Of a DNA stretch of 59,575 nt, positions 26,448 to 36,442 are shown piece by piece. The stretch is taken from positions 1 to 59,575 of the forward strand of contig MSYE01000237.1 of the NCBI GenBank assembly GCA_002176905.1, written 5' to 3'. The position numbers were made by a program, and so were the translations under genes. The notes under the pieces are model-generated. The model was not told the DNA's origin. It searched no databases and saw only the letters and a list, made by a program, of their open reading frames with translations. This DNA comes from a bacterium F11 (lineage in GTDB: Bacteria; Elusimicrobiota; Elusimicrobia; F11). The number at the start of each line of letters is the position of its first letter. The first letter of the stretch is position 1.

Positions 26448-28007
26448 ATGTCGAATCATAATAACAAACTCACACTACAAAACCGAAGAAGTGGGGTCCT
26501 GGCACATATCTCATCATTGCCAGGGCCTTATGGCATTGGCGATATTGGCCCTGAAGCCTACAAGTTTGTTGATTTCCTTTCTGCTTCGGGTCAGGGATGG
26601 TGGCAAATGTTCCCACTGGGACCAGAGGGCTTTGGCCATTCCCCTTATCAAACCCTATCCGTTTTCGCCGGTAATGCTCTTTTTATTAGCTTAGAGTTTT
26701 TAGAAGAAGATGGTTTACTCACAAAAGAAGATATTAGTTTAGATAAGTCCTTCCCCCAAAATCGGGTTGACTTCGATCGTGTTCAGGAGTTTAAGGATTG
26801 CTTATTTGAAAAAGCATTTAATCGATTTGAACAAAATCGAATCTCACCTGATTACAAAAGATTTCGTCAGTTTTGTTCCAAGAACAAAAGGTGGCTTGAT
26901 GATTACGCGGTGTATCGGGCCTTGCGTCGCTACTATAATCGATCTCCCTGGTGGGAATGGAAACCGGAACATCGAATACACCACCCCTTAATTCACAAGA
27001 AAATAGAAGCTCCTCTCGGCAGATGGATTCATTTTCACAAATTCTTGCAGTACGAATTTTTCAAACAATGGAACCAACTTAAAAAATATAGCCGTTCAAA
27101 AGGAATCGGAATTATTGGAGATTTGCCAATTTTTGTTGCGGCCGATAGCGCCGATGTATGGGCACACCAGGATCTGTTTTATTTGAAGAAAAAGGGACGC
27201 CCATCAATGGTTGCGGGTGTCCCTCCGGATTATTTCAGCAAAACAGGACAACTCTGGGGTAATCCCTTATATAAATGGGATGTGCACAAACGAAAAGGAT
27301 ACAGATGGTGGATAGAACGCCTTCGAATGGCTTTTAGGTTATTTGATGTTGTCAGGCTTGATCATTTCATCGGTTTCCATAATTACTGGGCTGTCCCAGC
27401 TGGCGAAAAAACGGCTCAAAAAGGGAAGTGGAAAAAAGGACCAGGAGCGGATTTCTTCAGAAAGATTACCCGTGTCCTTGGTCAAACAAATTTCATTGCT
27501 GAAGACCTTGGATCTGTCACCCCACAAATAAAGGCCTTACGTGAACAATTCCACTTTCCAGGAATGAGAGTTCTTCAGTTTGCCTTTGGGAAGGATCCAG
27601 AAGCTCATTTTTATTTACCTCACAACTACCCCAAAAATTGTGTCGTTTACACGGGGACTCACGACAACGACACAACCATGGGCTGGTTCTATGATCAAGG
27701 TTCGAGTGCGAGCACCCGGACAAAAGAAGACATATCCATGGAGAAGGACTGTGTTCTTGGCTATCTCCATTCCAACGGAAAAGAGATCCATTGGGATATG
27801 ATTCGGTTGGCTATAGCTTCACCCGCCAACACAGCTATTTTTCCCGTTCAAGATCTGCTTGGGCTTGGCACTGAGGCCCGAATGAATCGACCTGGAACAA
27901 CCGAGGCAAACTGGGAGTGGCGACTAATACCAAGCCAGCTTAACAATCATATTATTGAAAAGTTGTTAACTCTCACACAGACATACGAACGCACAAATAA
28001 AACTTAA
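26448..28007 (+). CDS. malQ: 4-alpha-glucanotransferase
   Basis: 519 residues of GH77, the disproportionating enzyme. Transfers glucan segments between malto-oligosaccharides, releasing glucose. Motifs: RRSGVLAHISSLPGPYGIGD at the start, GIGIIGDLPIFVAADSADVW, DVVRLDHFIGFHNYWAVPAG (with the catalytic aspartate), FIAEDLGSVTPQIKALRE, YTGTHDNDTTMGWF. Length is right for the family. Products from this step feed the phosphorylase and the trehalose and debranching genes nearby. Followed by the enzyme I gene 16 bases later. Confidence 0.95.
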   Translation: MSNHNNKLTLQNRRSGVLAHISSLPGPYGIGDIGPEAYKFVDFLSASGQGWWQMFPLGPEGFGHSPYQTLSVFAGNALFISLEFLEEDGLLTKEDISLDKSFPQNRVDFDRVQEFKDCLFEKAFNRFEQNRISPDYKRFRQFCSKNKRWLDDYAVYRALRRYYNRSPWWEWKPEHRIHHPLIHKKIEAPLGRWIHFHKFLQYEFFKQWNQLKKYSRSKGIGIIGDLPIFVAADSADVWAHQDLFYLKKKGRPSMVAGVPPDYFSKTGQLWGNPLYKWDVHKRKGYRWWIERLRMAFRLFDVVRLDHFIGFHNYWAVPAGEKTAQKGKWKKGPGADFFRKITRVLGQTNFIAEDLGSVTPQIKALREQFHFPGMRVLQFAFGKDPEAHFYLPHNYPKNCVVYTGTHDNDTTMGWFYDQGSSASTRTKEDISMEKDCVLGYLHSNGKEIHWDMIRLAIASPANTAIFPVQDLLGLGTEARMNRPGTTEANWEWRLIPSQLNNHIIEKLLTLTQTYERTNKT

Positions 28008-28023
28008 TCCAAGGAGAAAAGGG

Positions 28024-29829
28024 ATGGGAAAAATTGAAAAGCCATCGAGCCAAAATTTTAAAAAAGGTAAAAACCAAGGAGATGTTCTTCGAGGATTCCC
28101 TCTATCGCCAGGTGTTGTCTTTGGTGACGTATTAATTATTGGAGAAGAGATCCCATATAAATCGAATGAGAATGGAAGCATTGAAGACATCGAGTTGGAA
28201 CTTGATCTTTTTCGAGGTGCCCTTTCCAAAATTAAAGAAGAGCTTATCTTCATCCATAAGCAAGTGTCCTCCGAAATTGGAAAGCTTGAAGCTGCCATTT
28301 TTGAGGCGCAGATAAAAATACTTGAGGACACGGCTCTTCTTAATCAAATTGAAAGAACAATTGAAAATCGGAAGTGGCGATTTGAAATTTCCATAGATCA
28401 TGTACTAAATTATTACCAAACAGAATTTTCCAAGGTGGAGAATCCTTTATTTCGAGATAAGATCCATGACCTTAAAGATGTGCTATCAAAAATTAAAAAA
28501 CATGGCCGAAAAAAGGAAGCCGAGAAAACCCTGGATGAATCATCCGAAAAAATCCTCATTGCTAAAGAAATTTACCCATCCCTCATCCCTCCCTCGTCTA
28601 GACAAAAGATCATCGGGCTTGTCACCGTGGTGGGTGGCATGGGATCGCATGCTGCAGCCCTTGCTCGATCTTATGGAATACCAGCCGTCGGTTTATCGCC
28701 AAATGAAATAAGAAAGCTGAAGAACAACTCAAAAATCCTGATCGATGGCCACGGAGGGCACATATTCATTAAACCATCAACGGATATTCTCCTTGAATAT
28801 AAACATACAAAACGAGAGTTTGAGCAGTACAAATCCAAAGTTAATCAGCTTGCCTTCAAGGATTCCAGAACAAAGGATGGCGTACCGATTTACATTGATG
28901 CCAACTGTGGAACGATGGCGGATGTCAAACAGGCCATGGATTATGGAGCCGATGGAATTGGGCTTTTCCGAACAGAACTCATGTTCTATATCTACGGACG
29001 CTTCCCATCGGAGGAAGAGCAATTTCAAATTTATAAGGAAATATTTGAAGCATTCAAGGGAAAGCCTGTTACAATTCGTACCCTGGATATAGGAGGCGAT
29101 AAAATCCTTCCCTATTTCGTTATTCCCAAGCAGTTAAATCCCTTCTTGGGGTGGCGGTCTCTGAAAATCTCTTTTGAACAGCCCGAGATATTTAAGGATC
29201 AAATCAAAGCCATTTTACGTGCTGCTCAATATGGGAATGGTCGTATCCTTTTTCCGATGGTCACGTCTTTCAATGATATTGTCAAAGCAAAGGAATATGT
29301 GGCGATATGCGGAGAAGAATTAAGAAAACAGGGGATCGATTTTACTCCCCATATTCAATGTGGGGCCATGGTGGAGGTTCCCGCTGCTATTTTTGGTTTA
29401 AAAGACATCCTCCAGGTGGCTGATTTCGTAACGATCGGAACGAATGATCTTATTCAACATTTATTAGCTGTAGACCGAAACAATCCCAAGGTCGCTCCCT
29501 TTTATCTTCCTCATCACCCTTCTGTTTTAGCGGCTTTAAGTGAAATAATTAAGATGGCCAATCTGGCTGAAAAGTCGGTGAGCCTATGTGGTGAGATGGC
29601 ATCCAATCCGATTTATCTACCTCTTTTAATTGGATTGGGACTCAAGAAATTAAGCATGGTTCCCAATTATATTCCGATTATCAAAGATATTGCGCGAGCC
29701 GTTGACCACAAAAAAACGCATAAATTTGTAGAGGAACTAAGATCGCTTAAGAGCGCAGATGCCATCGAAGAAAAGCTTTCCGACATAACCAAAGAATGGT
29801 ATCCAGAGGTGACAAAAATATCTCACTAG
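28024..29829 (+). CDS. ptsI: PTS enzyme I (phosphoenolpyruvate-protein phosphotransferase)
   Basis: 601 residues. The N-terminal phosphohistidine domain carries VVGGMGSHAAALARSYGIPA with H209 as the phosphorylated residue. The PEP-binding barrel contains GADGIGLFRTELMFY, TIRTLDIGGDK, VEVPAAIFGLKDIL, GTNDLIQHLLAVDR and CGEMASNP (catalytic cysteine). All key residues are present. No HPr or EII genes are visible in the window, so its partners are elsewhere or it drives a regulatory phosphorelay. AAGGAG is about nine bases before the ATG. Its position behind malQ suggests a link to sugar supply. Confidence 0.93.
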   Translation: MGKIEKPSSQNFKKGKNQGDVLRGFPLSPGVVFGDVLIIGEEIPYKSNENGSIEDIELELDLFRGALSKIKEELIFIHKQVSSEIGKLEAAIFEAQIKILEDTALLNQIERTIENRKWRFEISIDHVLNYYQTEFSKVENPLFRDKIHDLKDVLSKIKKHGRKKEAEKTLDESSEKILIAKEIYPSLIPPSSRQKIIGLVTVVGGMGSHAAALARSYGIPAVGLSPNEIRKLKNNSKILIDGHGGHIFIKPSTDILLEYKHTKREFEQYKSKVNQLAFKDSRTKDGVPIYIDANCGTMADVKQAMDYGADGIGLFRTELMFYIYGRFPSEEEQFQIYKEIFEAFKGKPVTIRTLDIGGDKILPYFVIPKQLNPFLGWRSLKISFEQPEIFKDQIKAILRAAQYGNGRILFPMVTSFNDIVKAKEYVAICGEELRKQGIDFTPHIQCGAMVEVPAAIFGLKDILQVADFVTIGTNDLIQHLLAVDRNNPKVAPFYLPHHPSVLAALSEIIKMANLAEKSVSLCGEMASNPIYLPLLIGLGLKKLSMVPNYIPIIKDIARAVDHKKTHKFVEELRSLKSADAIEEKLSDITKEWYPEVTKISH

Positions 29830-29852
29830 AGGAACAAGCACGGAACACTTGA

Positions 29853-30710
29853 ATGATTCACAAACATAAGCCTTTATTAATCAATGCCTTGGCCCTTTTG
29901 ACCATCATCTTTGTCGCTTGGCTGGACGCCACCACGCATAGGCGGTTGTCATTTTATTTATTTTATTTCCCTTCCATCATCCTGGTTGCCTGGTTCGGTA
30001 AAAAATCAACAGCTTACATAGTTGTCGTGATATGCAGTTTCGCCTGGTTCTTCTCGAATGTTGATATCAAAACATTTACACTTGATCTAATTTTGGTTTG
30101 GAATACATTTATCCGAATTCTTACCTTTGCCCTCGTCGCATGGGTTATCCTTGCCATGAGAAAAACCAACGACGAACTCAATATTCTTCATCGTAAGGTG
30201 TGCACTCTTTTAAAAGCCGAAAAAGAATTGTCTCGGAAGGATCATTTAACAGGTGCCCTCAACAGCCGGGCCTTAGAAGAAAAAATGATTGAGGAACGGG
30301 CCAGGGCCCATCGATTTGGACGATTGACATCTCTTCTCTATATTGACTTAGATCACTTTAAAGAAATCAATGATAATCATGGTCATCAGTTTGGTGATAC
30401 GATGTTGAAAAGTGTAGTTGAAATCATCAAAAAGAATATTCGAGACGTTGATCGAGTCGCTCGGCTTGGAGGAGATGAGTTTGCCATCCTTCTCCCAGAA
30501 ACAAACCGGAACCAAGCCGAAAATTGCGCCAAGCGTGTTTTGAATCAAATAAACAAGAATATCCCTCCTCCTTTAACCGCAAGTATTGGCATGGTTCTTT
30601 TTGGTGATATCGCTGCTTCGAATGAGGAATTAATAAAGAGGGCTGATGATGCTATGTATAAGGCTAAGCGATCAGGTAGAAATACCCTGGTCTTGGCTAG
30701 TCCTACCTAA
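29853..30710 (+). CDS. Diguanylate cyclase (GGDEF), membrane-bound
   Basis: 285 residues. Four or so N-terminal helices (residues about 8-105), a short coiled coil (TNDELNILHRKVCTLLKAEK), then a GGDEF domain: KDHLTGALNSRALEEKM, LLYIDLDHFKEINDNHGHQFGD, and RVARLGGDEFAILLPE. The active GGDEF motif is intact. The inhibitory I-site RxxD is also present as RDVD exactly five residues upstream of GGDEF. It should therefore make c-di-GMP under product feedback. The sensory ligand is unknown. Converges with treS 25 bases away. Confidence 0.93.
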   Translation: MIHKHKPLLINALALLTIIFVAWLDATTHRRLSFYLFYFPSIILVAWFGKKSTAYIVVVICSFAWFFSNVDIKTFTLDLILVWNTFIRILTFALVAWVILAMRKTNDELNILHRKVCTLLKAEKELSRKDHLTGALNSRALEEKMIEERARAHRFGRLTSLLYIDLDHFKEINDNHGHQFGDTMLKSVVEIIKKNIRDVDRVARLGGDEFAILLPETNRNQAENCAKRVLNQINKNIPPPLTASIGMVLFGDIAASNEELIKRADDAMYKAKRSGRNTLVLASPT

Positions 30711-30735
30711 ATAACCCTGGTGGGCAGGAAATGAT

Positions 30736-33700
30736 TTATACTGTTTGCTTTTCAAACTCTTGAGATGTGGGTGGGTCAACTTTGCTGATTTTGAGAGTCA
30801 CGGGTTTCTCAATAATCTCCAGTATTCCTTGAATAGGAATTCGCACCCAAGTTGGCCGATTGTTAAGCTCATAGCCTAACTCATAAATACTTTTATCAAG
30901 GATAAAAATATCCAATAACATTTTTAACTCCTCTTTGTTCTGAGGAACAAATGCCGCCCCCTTTGTTGTTAAAAGATAACTCTTCACAAAAGCAATTCTG
31001 ATCCATTGAAACCAAAGTTTTCGCCAAGGCTCCAATTCACCCGCCTTTGCTGAAACAACTTTTTCTGTTTGAACATGAGCAGCCACATTCGAAGCATAGT
31101 GGAAAGATCGTAGCATGCCCGCCACATCCCGAAGGGGAGATGTCTTCTGGCGACGCTCACCCAGCGACCGGGCTGGCTCCCCTTCAAAATCAATAAGAAT
31201 AAAATCTTTTCCGGTGAACAAAACTTGCCCCAAATGAAAATCACCATGAGTTCGAATCCGCATGGATTGAAAAGTCCCATCTTTTAAACTGCGGAATTTT
31301 TTAATGATCTCTTGTTCATTGGCCAATATCCGATCGGCCTCCTTTTTTGATCCTTCATCAAGCTTTTTAAGTTGTTTTTTTAATAATTGGAAAACTTGAA
31401 GGGCATGACCTCTCATTCCTTGGTATTGAGATTGTTGAAAAAATCCAGTAAAAGCTTCAGGAAAAAATTCCGGATCCGATGTTTCGGCCCCAATCGCCAA
31501 ATGAAATTCACCGGTTCTTTTCCCAAGGAGTGCCGCCTGTTCCAGGTAATGACCAAATAAGTCCCTCACCAAATCAGGTGGATCGTCATCCAAAGAATCC
31601 AAAAAGTGTTTTTCGATAATTGTTAATCCTTCTTTTCCCCCTTCCCTCGCCAAGGCTCTTTCGTAGTATTGCCCCAAATGCTCCAACGTATACTTCCAAG
31701 AATCACCCTCATTGGCAATGAATCCTTGAAAAGTGCCCAAAATGGTAAATTCACCATTTGGTTGCCTATACTCCATTCCTCCCAAAACGGGAGGCATATG
31801 AGAAAAAGCTCCGTTTTCTGTAAGATATCGCCCTATTTCGAGATCAGGGTTAAGACCTGTCTCCAACCTCCGAATCATTTTAAGAACCAATTTATCCCCA
31901 TAAAAAACAGACGTGTTACTTTGTTCCGCCCTTGACGTAACAACCTTGAGGCCGGCAAAAGCAGATGAAGAAATTTTCGGTAAGGTTTTGGTTGAGGAGA
32001 AAACAATTTCACCTTTTTTACCAGGAATCCGGCGACGTTTTTGCAAATTGTCCAAAAGAACTTTTGGGAATTCTTCCCCCCACATGGGGTCATACAAAAT
32101 CCCTTCTTCCTTTCCAGGCACCTCAACGGCGACAAAAATAACACTCGGATTTTGGATTTTAATATTGTGGGCTTTTTCCCCGGAAGAAAATGAAAGAGGA
32201 AGTGAATACATTTCTAAGGATCCATCGGTATATCCCACTTCGATAAAAACCAGCATGGACAAATGGGTAGAATGGCTCAATTTGATAACGTCCGCTATTT
32301 TAATTGTTTGAATGGTTCTCGCTTTTCCACCAAACCAGCGCTGATTTTGAATATAGACCGGAAGCAATTTCTGCAAATGGCCTCGATTGCGTTCGTCAAA
32401 GACCTTCTCCCAGGAGCCTGAAACCCTAATAATGGGAAGTTCAGCTTGTGGTTCTTTAGCCAAAGGAGTCACTTCGACTTTTTGGGGTTCGAGTGAAAAC
32501 CAGAAAAAGGAATGCGGGCCCAAAGTCATAAAATAGGGCTCCTCTCCAATCGATCGAAACTTGGTTTTTCCGAACATTTCAACCGGGGCAAATCCCTTAT
32601 GTGACGAAAGATCCAATTCCACTCCTTGAGAAAAACGGGATAGGTTGGCCACAACCAATATTTTTTCTTCTTGATAGGATCTAAAGTATGCGAGAATTTT
32701 TGGGTTATCTGGACTAAGAAATTCCAATGTTCCACGACCAAAGGCCTTATGCTGTTTCCTGAGAGCAACCAGTCGCCTCATCCACCAAAGAAACGATCTT
32801 GGATTTTGTTCCTGAGATTCCACATTAAGAGCTTCGTAATGATATTCCGGATCAATGATAACAGGCATATATAGCCGTTGGGGATTGGCTTTTGAAAACC
32901 CTGCGTTTCGGTCGGGGCTCCATTGCATGGGAGTTCTTACGCCGTTGCGATCACCAAGGTAATAGTTGTCTCCCATACCGATTTCATCGCCATAATAAAT
33001 AATGGGTGTTCCCGGTAATGAAAAGTACAGGCTCGTGATGAGTTCAATAGCCCTTCGAGAATTACCCAAAAGAGGAGCCAAGCGGCGACGAATGCCTAGG
33101 TTAATTCTTGCTTCGCGGTCTTTTGCATACACCTTATACATATAATCCCGCTCACGGTCTGTTACCATTTCCAATGTCAACTCATCATGATTCCTTAAAA
33201 ACGTGGCCCATTGGCAATTTTCGGGAATGGGTGGTGTTTGATTCATAATTTCAATAATGGGATAACGGTCTTCCATCCGAAGGGACATAAATAGGCGTGG
33301 CATTAGGGGGAAATGAAAAGCCATCTGGCACTCATCTCCTTTTCCGAAGTAGGCCACCGCATCTTCCGGCCATTGATTGGCTTCGGCAAGAAACATTCGG
33401 TTTTTAAACTTAGAGTCCACAGATTTCCTTAATTCTTTTAGATAGGTGTGGGTTTCCGGTAAATTCTCACAACTCGTTCCTTCACGTTCAAAAAGATACG
33501 GGATAGCATCCAACCTCATACCATCCACACCCCGCTTCATCCATAGATCCATTAATTGGGAAATCTCTTTCCTGACATGAGGACTATCAAAATTTAGGTC
33601 GGGTTGATGAGAGTAAAATCGGTGCCAATAATAAGCATTAGCCACATTGTCCTTAGACCAATTGGAGGGCTCAAAATCTTTAAAAATGATTCGTGTTCCA

Positions 33701-34143
33701 CGATACTTTTCCGTCGTATCGCTCCATACGTAGAAATTTCTTTCAATACTTCCAGCAGGTGCGCGTCGGGCCCGTTGAAACCAAGGATGCTGATCTGAGG
33801 TGTGATTAATGACCAGCTCAGTAATAACGCGAATGCCCCGCTTGTGGGCTTCTTTTAAGAAAGTTGTGAAGTCTTGGAGGGATCCATAGGAAGGATGAAT
33901 GGTGGTATAGTCTGATATATCATACCCATCGTCTTTTTGTGGAGAAGGATAAAAAGGGAGAAGCCAAACGGCAGTGACACCCAATTTTTCAAGGTAGTCA
34001 ATCTTTTCAGCCAGACCGCGGAAATCTCCAATTCCGTCTCCATTATGATCATAAAAAGCTTTTATATGAAGTTGGTAAATAATGGCATCTTTATACCACA
34101 AGGGGTCATCGGGAAGATTGAAGTCATTTTTTTGTTTTTCCAT
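30736..34143 (-). CDS. treS: Trehalose synthase / maltokinase fusion
   Basis: 1135 residues. Residues about 1-550 are a GH13 trehalose synthase (maltose to trehalose isomerase): DAIIYQLHIKAFYDHNGDGIGDF, VWLLPFYPSPQKDDGYDISD, the nucleophile in GVDGMRLDAIPYLFE, FLAEANQWPEDAVAYFG and FLRNHDELTLEM. After a linker, the last 550 residues are a maltokinase/aminoglycoside-phosphotransferase-like domain with IQNQRWFGGKARTI at its start and the ATP-site and catalytic loop RIRTHGDFHLGQVLFTG and LIDFEGEPARSLGERRQK. Such fusions convert trehalose to maltose and maltose-1-phosphate (GlgE pathway); no glgE is in the window. Divergent from glgX with about 130 bases between. Confidence 0.95.
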   Translation of the reverse strand: MEKQKNDFNLPDDPLWYKDAIIYQLHIKAFYDHNGDGIGDFRGLAEKIDYLEKLGVTAVWLLPFYPSPQKDDGYDISDYTTIHPSYGSLQDFTTFLKEAHKRGIRVITELVINHTSDQHPWFQRARRAPAGSIERNFYVWSDTTEKYRGTRIIFKDFEPSNWSKDNVANAYYWHRFYSHQPDLNFDSPHVRKEISQLMDLWMKRGVDGMRLDAIPYLFEREGTSCENLPETHTYLKELRKSVDSKFKNRMFLAEANQWPEDAVAYFGKGDECQMAFHFPLMPRLFMSLRMEDRYPIIEIMNQTPPIPENCQWATFLRNHDELTLEMVTDRERDYMYKVYAKDREARINLGIRRRLAPLLGNSRRAIELITSLYFSLPGTPIIYYGDEIGMGDNYYLGDRNGVRTPMQWSPDRNAGFSKANPQRLYMPVIIDPEYHYEALNVESQEQNPRSFLWWMRRLVALRKQHKAFGRGTLEFLSPDNPKILAYFRSYQEEKILVVANLSRFSQGVELDLSSHKGFAPVEMFGKTKFRSIGEEPYFMTLGPHSFFWFSLEPQKVEVTPLAKEPQAELPIIRVSGSWEKVFDERNRGHLQKLLPVYIQNQRWFGGKARTIQTIKIADVIKLSHSTHLSMLVFIEVGYTDGSLEMYSLPLSFSSGEKAHNIKIQNPSVIFVAVEVPGKEEGILYDPMWGEEFPKVLLDNLQKRRRIPGKKGEIVFSSTKTLPKISSSAFAGLKVVTSRAEQSNTSVFYGDKLVLKMIRRLETGLNPDLEIGRYLTENGAFSHMPPVLGGMEYRQPNGEFTILGTFQGFIANEGDSWKYTLEHLGQYYERALAREGGKEGLTIIEKHFLDSLDDDPPDLVRDLFGHYLEQAALLGKRTGEFHLAIGAETSDPEFFPEAFTGFFQQSQYQGMRGHALQVFQLLKKQLKKLDEGSKKEADRILANEQEIIKKFRSLKDGTFQSMRIRTHGDFHLGQVLFTGKDFILIDFEGEPARSLGERRQKTSPLRDVAGMLRSFHYASNVAAHVQTEKVVSAKAGELEPWRKLWFQWIRIAFVKSYLLTTKGAAFVPQNKEELKMLLDIFILDKSIYELGYELNNRPTWVRIPIQGILEIIEKPVTLKISKVDPPTSQEFEKQTV

Positions 34144-34176
34144 AAATAATCTCTTTTCTGGATTCTAACATGAAAA

Positions 34177-34196
34177 TTAGGCTTTGATACGCCTAA
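34177..34196. promoter_or_regulatory. Palindrome TTAGGC-N8-GCCTAA in the treS/glgX divergent region
   Basis: Half-sites TTAGGC (34177-34182) and GCCTAA (34191-34196) form a perfect 6-bp dyad with an 8-base spacer between the divergent treS (start 34143) and glgX (34277). Position fits an operator controlling one or both trehalose/glycogen directions. No regulator gene is adjacent, so the assignment is weak. Confidence 0.3.
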
Positions 34197-34276
34197 AGAG
34201 ATGAAATAACAAAGAATAACTTCACTTAACAATTAATATATTAGAATCGGTGTGCATTAATAAAAAGGATGAATTC

Positions 34277-36442
34277 ATGAAAACAATAGATGTCGATACA
34301 AAGAAAGGACGGAAAGTCCCATCTCTTAAAATTAAACCCGGCCGGCCATATCCTCTTGGCGCAACATGGGACGGAACTGGTGTTAACTTTTCCATCTTTT
34401 CTGAAAATGCAACGAAAATTGATTTATGTCTGTTCGACTCTGCTGATGCCCAATCAGAAATCCATCGTATTTCCTTAAAGGAAAGAACGGATAAGGTTTG
34501 GCACGGATACGTTCCCCATTTGCGACCCGGACAGCTCTATGGTTATCGAATCTGGGGACCCTACAAACCCGAGCAAGGACACCGGTTTAATCCAAACAAA
34601 ATTCTATTGGATCCGTATGCCAAAGCCATTGGGCGAACCATCAAATGGGGAGACGATCTGTTCGGCTATAAGATTGGGGACAAAAAGGGAGATCTCTCCT
34701 TTGATAAAAGAGATAATGCTAGTTTCGCCCCCTTAGGCGCCGTTGTTGACACAGCCTTTACGTGGGGAGACGACCGTCCACCAGCAACCCCCTGGCATAA
34801 AACGATTATTTACGAACTGCACGTGAAGGGCTTCACAAAGTTACATCCGGGCATTCCAGAAGACCTTCGCGGCACCTACGAAGGTCTCACATCGGAACCT
34901 GTGATTCGTTATCTTCAGAAAATGGGAGTAACAGCCGTTGAACTCATGCCGGTTCATCACCATGTTATTGATCGGCACCTAGTGGAAAAAGGATTGTCGA
35001 ACTATTGGGGATACAACACCCTCGCCTATTTTGCGCCTGACATCCGCTATTCCATGTCAAAAAATCCGGAAGAATCCATTCGCGAATTTAAACGAATGGT
35101 GCGCACTTTTCACAAGGCAGGAATCGAAGTCATTTTAGATGTTGTCTACAACCATACCGCTGAAGGAAACCATATGGGCCCAACCCTTTGCTTCAAGGGC
35201 ATCGATAATACCTCCTATTACCGTTTGACCAAGGAAGATTTCCGCTATTACATGGACTACACTGGAACCGGCAATACGTTAAATATGCAACACCCCCGTG
35301 TCCTGCAACTCATTATGGACAGTCTTCGGTATTGGGTAAATGAAATGCATGTTGACGGTTTCCGATTTGATTTGGCCAGCACACTCGCAAGAGAACTCCA
35401 CGAAGTGGATAAGCTTGGAGCCTTCTTTGACATTATCCATCAAGACCCAGTTATCTCACAAGTCAAACTCATTGCGGAGCCATGGGATCTAGGCGAGGGT
35501 GGATATCAGGTGGGCAATTTCCCAACGGGATGGACGGAGTGGAATGGAAAGTTCAGAGACACGGTCCGTCGGTTCTGGAAGGGAGATGGGGATACAGCAT
35601 CCGAATTTGCCACTCGTTTTTGTGGAAGCAGTGACTTATACGAACAAAGCGGTCGGCGCCCCTACGCCAGCATCAATTTTGTAACGGCTCATGACGGCTA
35701 TACGCTTCAAGATCTTGTCAGCTATAACGAGAAACATAATGAAGCCAATAAAGAAAACAATCAAGATGGCGACAGCAACAACTTAAGTTGGAATTGTGGA
35801 GCTGAAGGACCAACAGATGACCCTATAATCAATAAGCTTAGGGAAACACAAAAAAAGAACTTTATGGCCACCCTTCTTCTTTCCCAAGGTGTTCCTATGC
35901 TCTTGGCGGGCGATGAGTTTGGCCGAACTCAAAAAGGGAATAACAATGCATACTGCCAAGATAACGACATCAGTTGGGTTGATTGGGATCTCAAGGACAA
36001 ACAAAAAGATTTTCTCCAATTTGTCCGCCGTCTGGTCAAAATAAGAAAAGAGCAGCCTGTTCTTCAAAGACGAAAATTCTTTCAGGGCCGTGAAATCAGG
36101 GGGTTGGACGTTAAGGATGTCACTTTCTATGAGCCATCCGGCAATCAAATGACGGATGAGGCCTGGCAAGCCGGGTTTGTGAAGTGCCTAGGAATTCTGT
36201 TGGCGGGCGATATTACCGACGAGTTAAATGACGACGGAGAACCCATCGCTGGCGAGACACTTCTTATTTTATTTAACGCTCATCATGAACCGATACCGTT
36301 TACAATCCCTCAAATCGACCCATCAGACAAATGGGAACGCCTTTTGAATACAGCCAATACTAAAGAAACAAATATTGTTTTAAATGGTGGAACGCAATGT
36401 GATCTTCAGCCAAGGTCACTTTGTATGTATCGACTTCAATAA
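34277..36442 (+). CDS. glgX: Glycogen debranching enzyme (isoamylase type)
   Basis: 721 residues from ATG 34277, which has AAGGA about nine bases upstream; a GTG at 34250 would add nine residues. Cleaves alpha-1,6 branches of glycogen. N-terminal CBM48 (GRPYPLGATWDGTGVNFSIF), GH13_11 core with VDFR-type motifs: TAVELMPVHHHVID, NYWGYNTLAYFAPD, VIDVVYNHTAEGNH (as ILDVVYNHTAEGN), the nucleophile in VDGFRFDLASTL, and NFVTAHDGYTLQDLVSYNEK. Works with glgP and malQ on stored glucan. Its last 27 bases overlap treZ on the other strand. Confidence 0.95.
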   Translation: MKTIDVDTKKGRKVPSLKIKPGRPYPLGATWDGTGVNFSIFSENATKIDLCLFDSADAQSEIHRISLKERTDKVWHGYVPHLRPGQLYGYRIWGPYKPEQGHRFNPNKILLDPYAKAIGRTIKWGDDLFGYKIGDKKGDLSFDKRDNASFAPLGAVVDTAFTWGDDRPPATPWHKTIIYELHVKGFTKLHPGIPEDLRGTYEGLTSEPVIRYLQKMGVTAVELMPVHHHVIDRHLVEKGLSNYWGYNTLAYFAPDIRYSMSKNPEESIREFKRMVRTFHKAGIEVILDVVYNHTAEGNHMGPTLCFKGIDNTSYYRLTKEDFRYYMDYTGTGNTLNMQHPRVLQLIMDSLRYWVNEMHVDGFRFDLASTLARELHEVDKLGAFFDIIHQDPVISQVKLIAEPWDLGEGGYQVGNFPTGWTEWNGKFRDTVRRFWKGDGDTASEFATRFCGSSDLYEQSGRRPYASINFVTAHDGYTLQDLVSYNEKHNEANKENNQDGDSNNLSWNCGAEGPTDDPIINKLRETQKKNFMATLLLSQGVPMLLAGDEFGRTQKGNNNAYCQDNDISWVDWDLKDKQKDFLQFVRRLVKIRKEQPVLQRRKFFQGREIRGLDVKDVTFYEPSGNQMTDEAWQAGFVKCLGILLAGDITDELNDDGEPIAGETLLILFNAHHEPIPFTIPQIDPSDKWERLLNTANTKETNIVLNGGTQCDLQPRSLCMYRLQ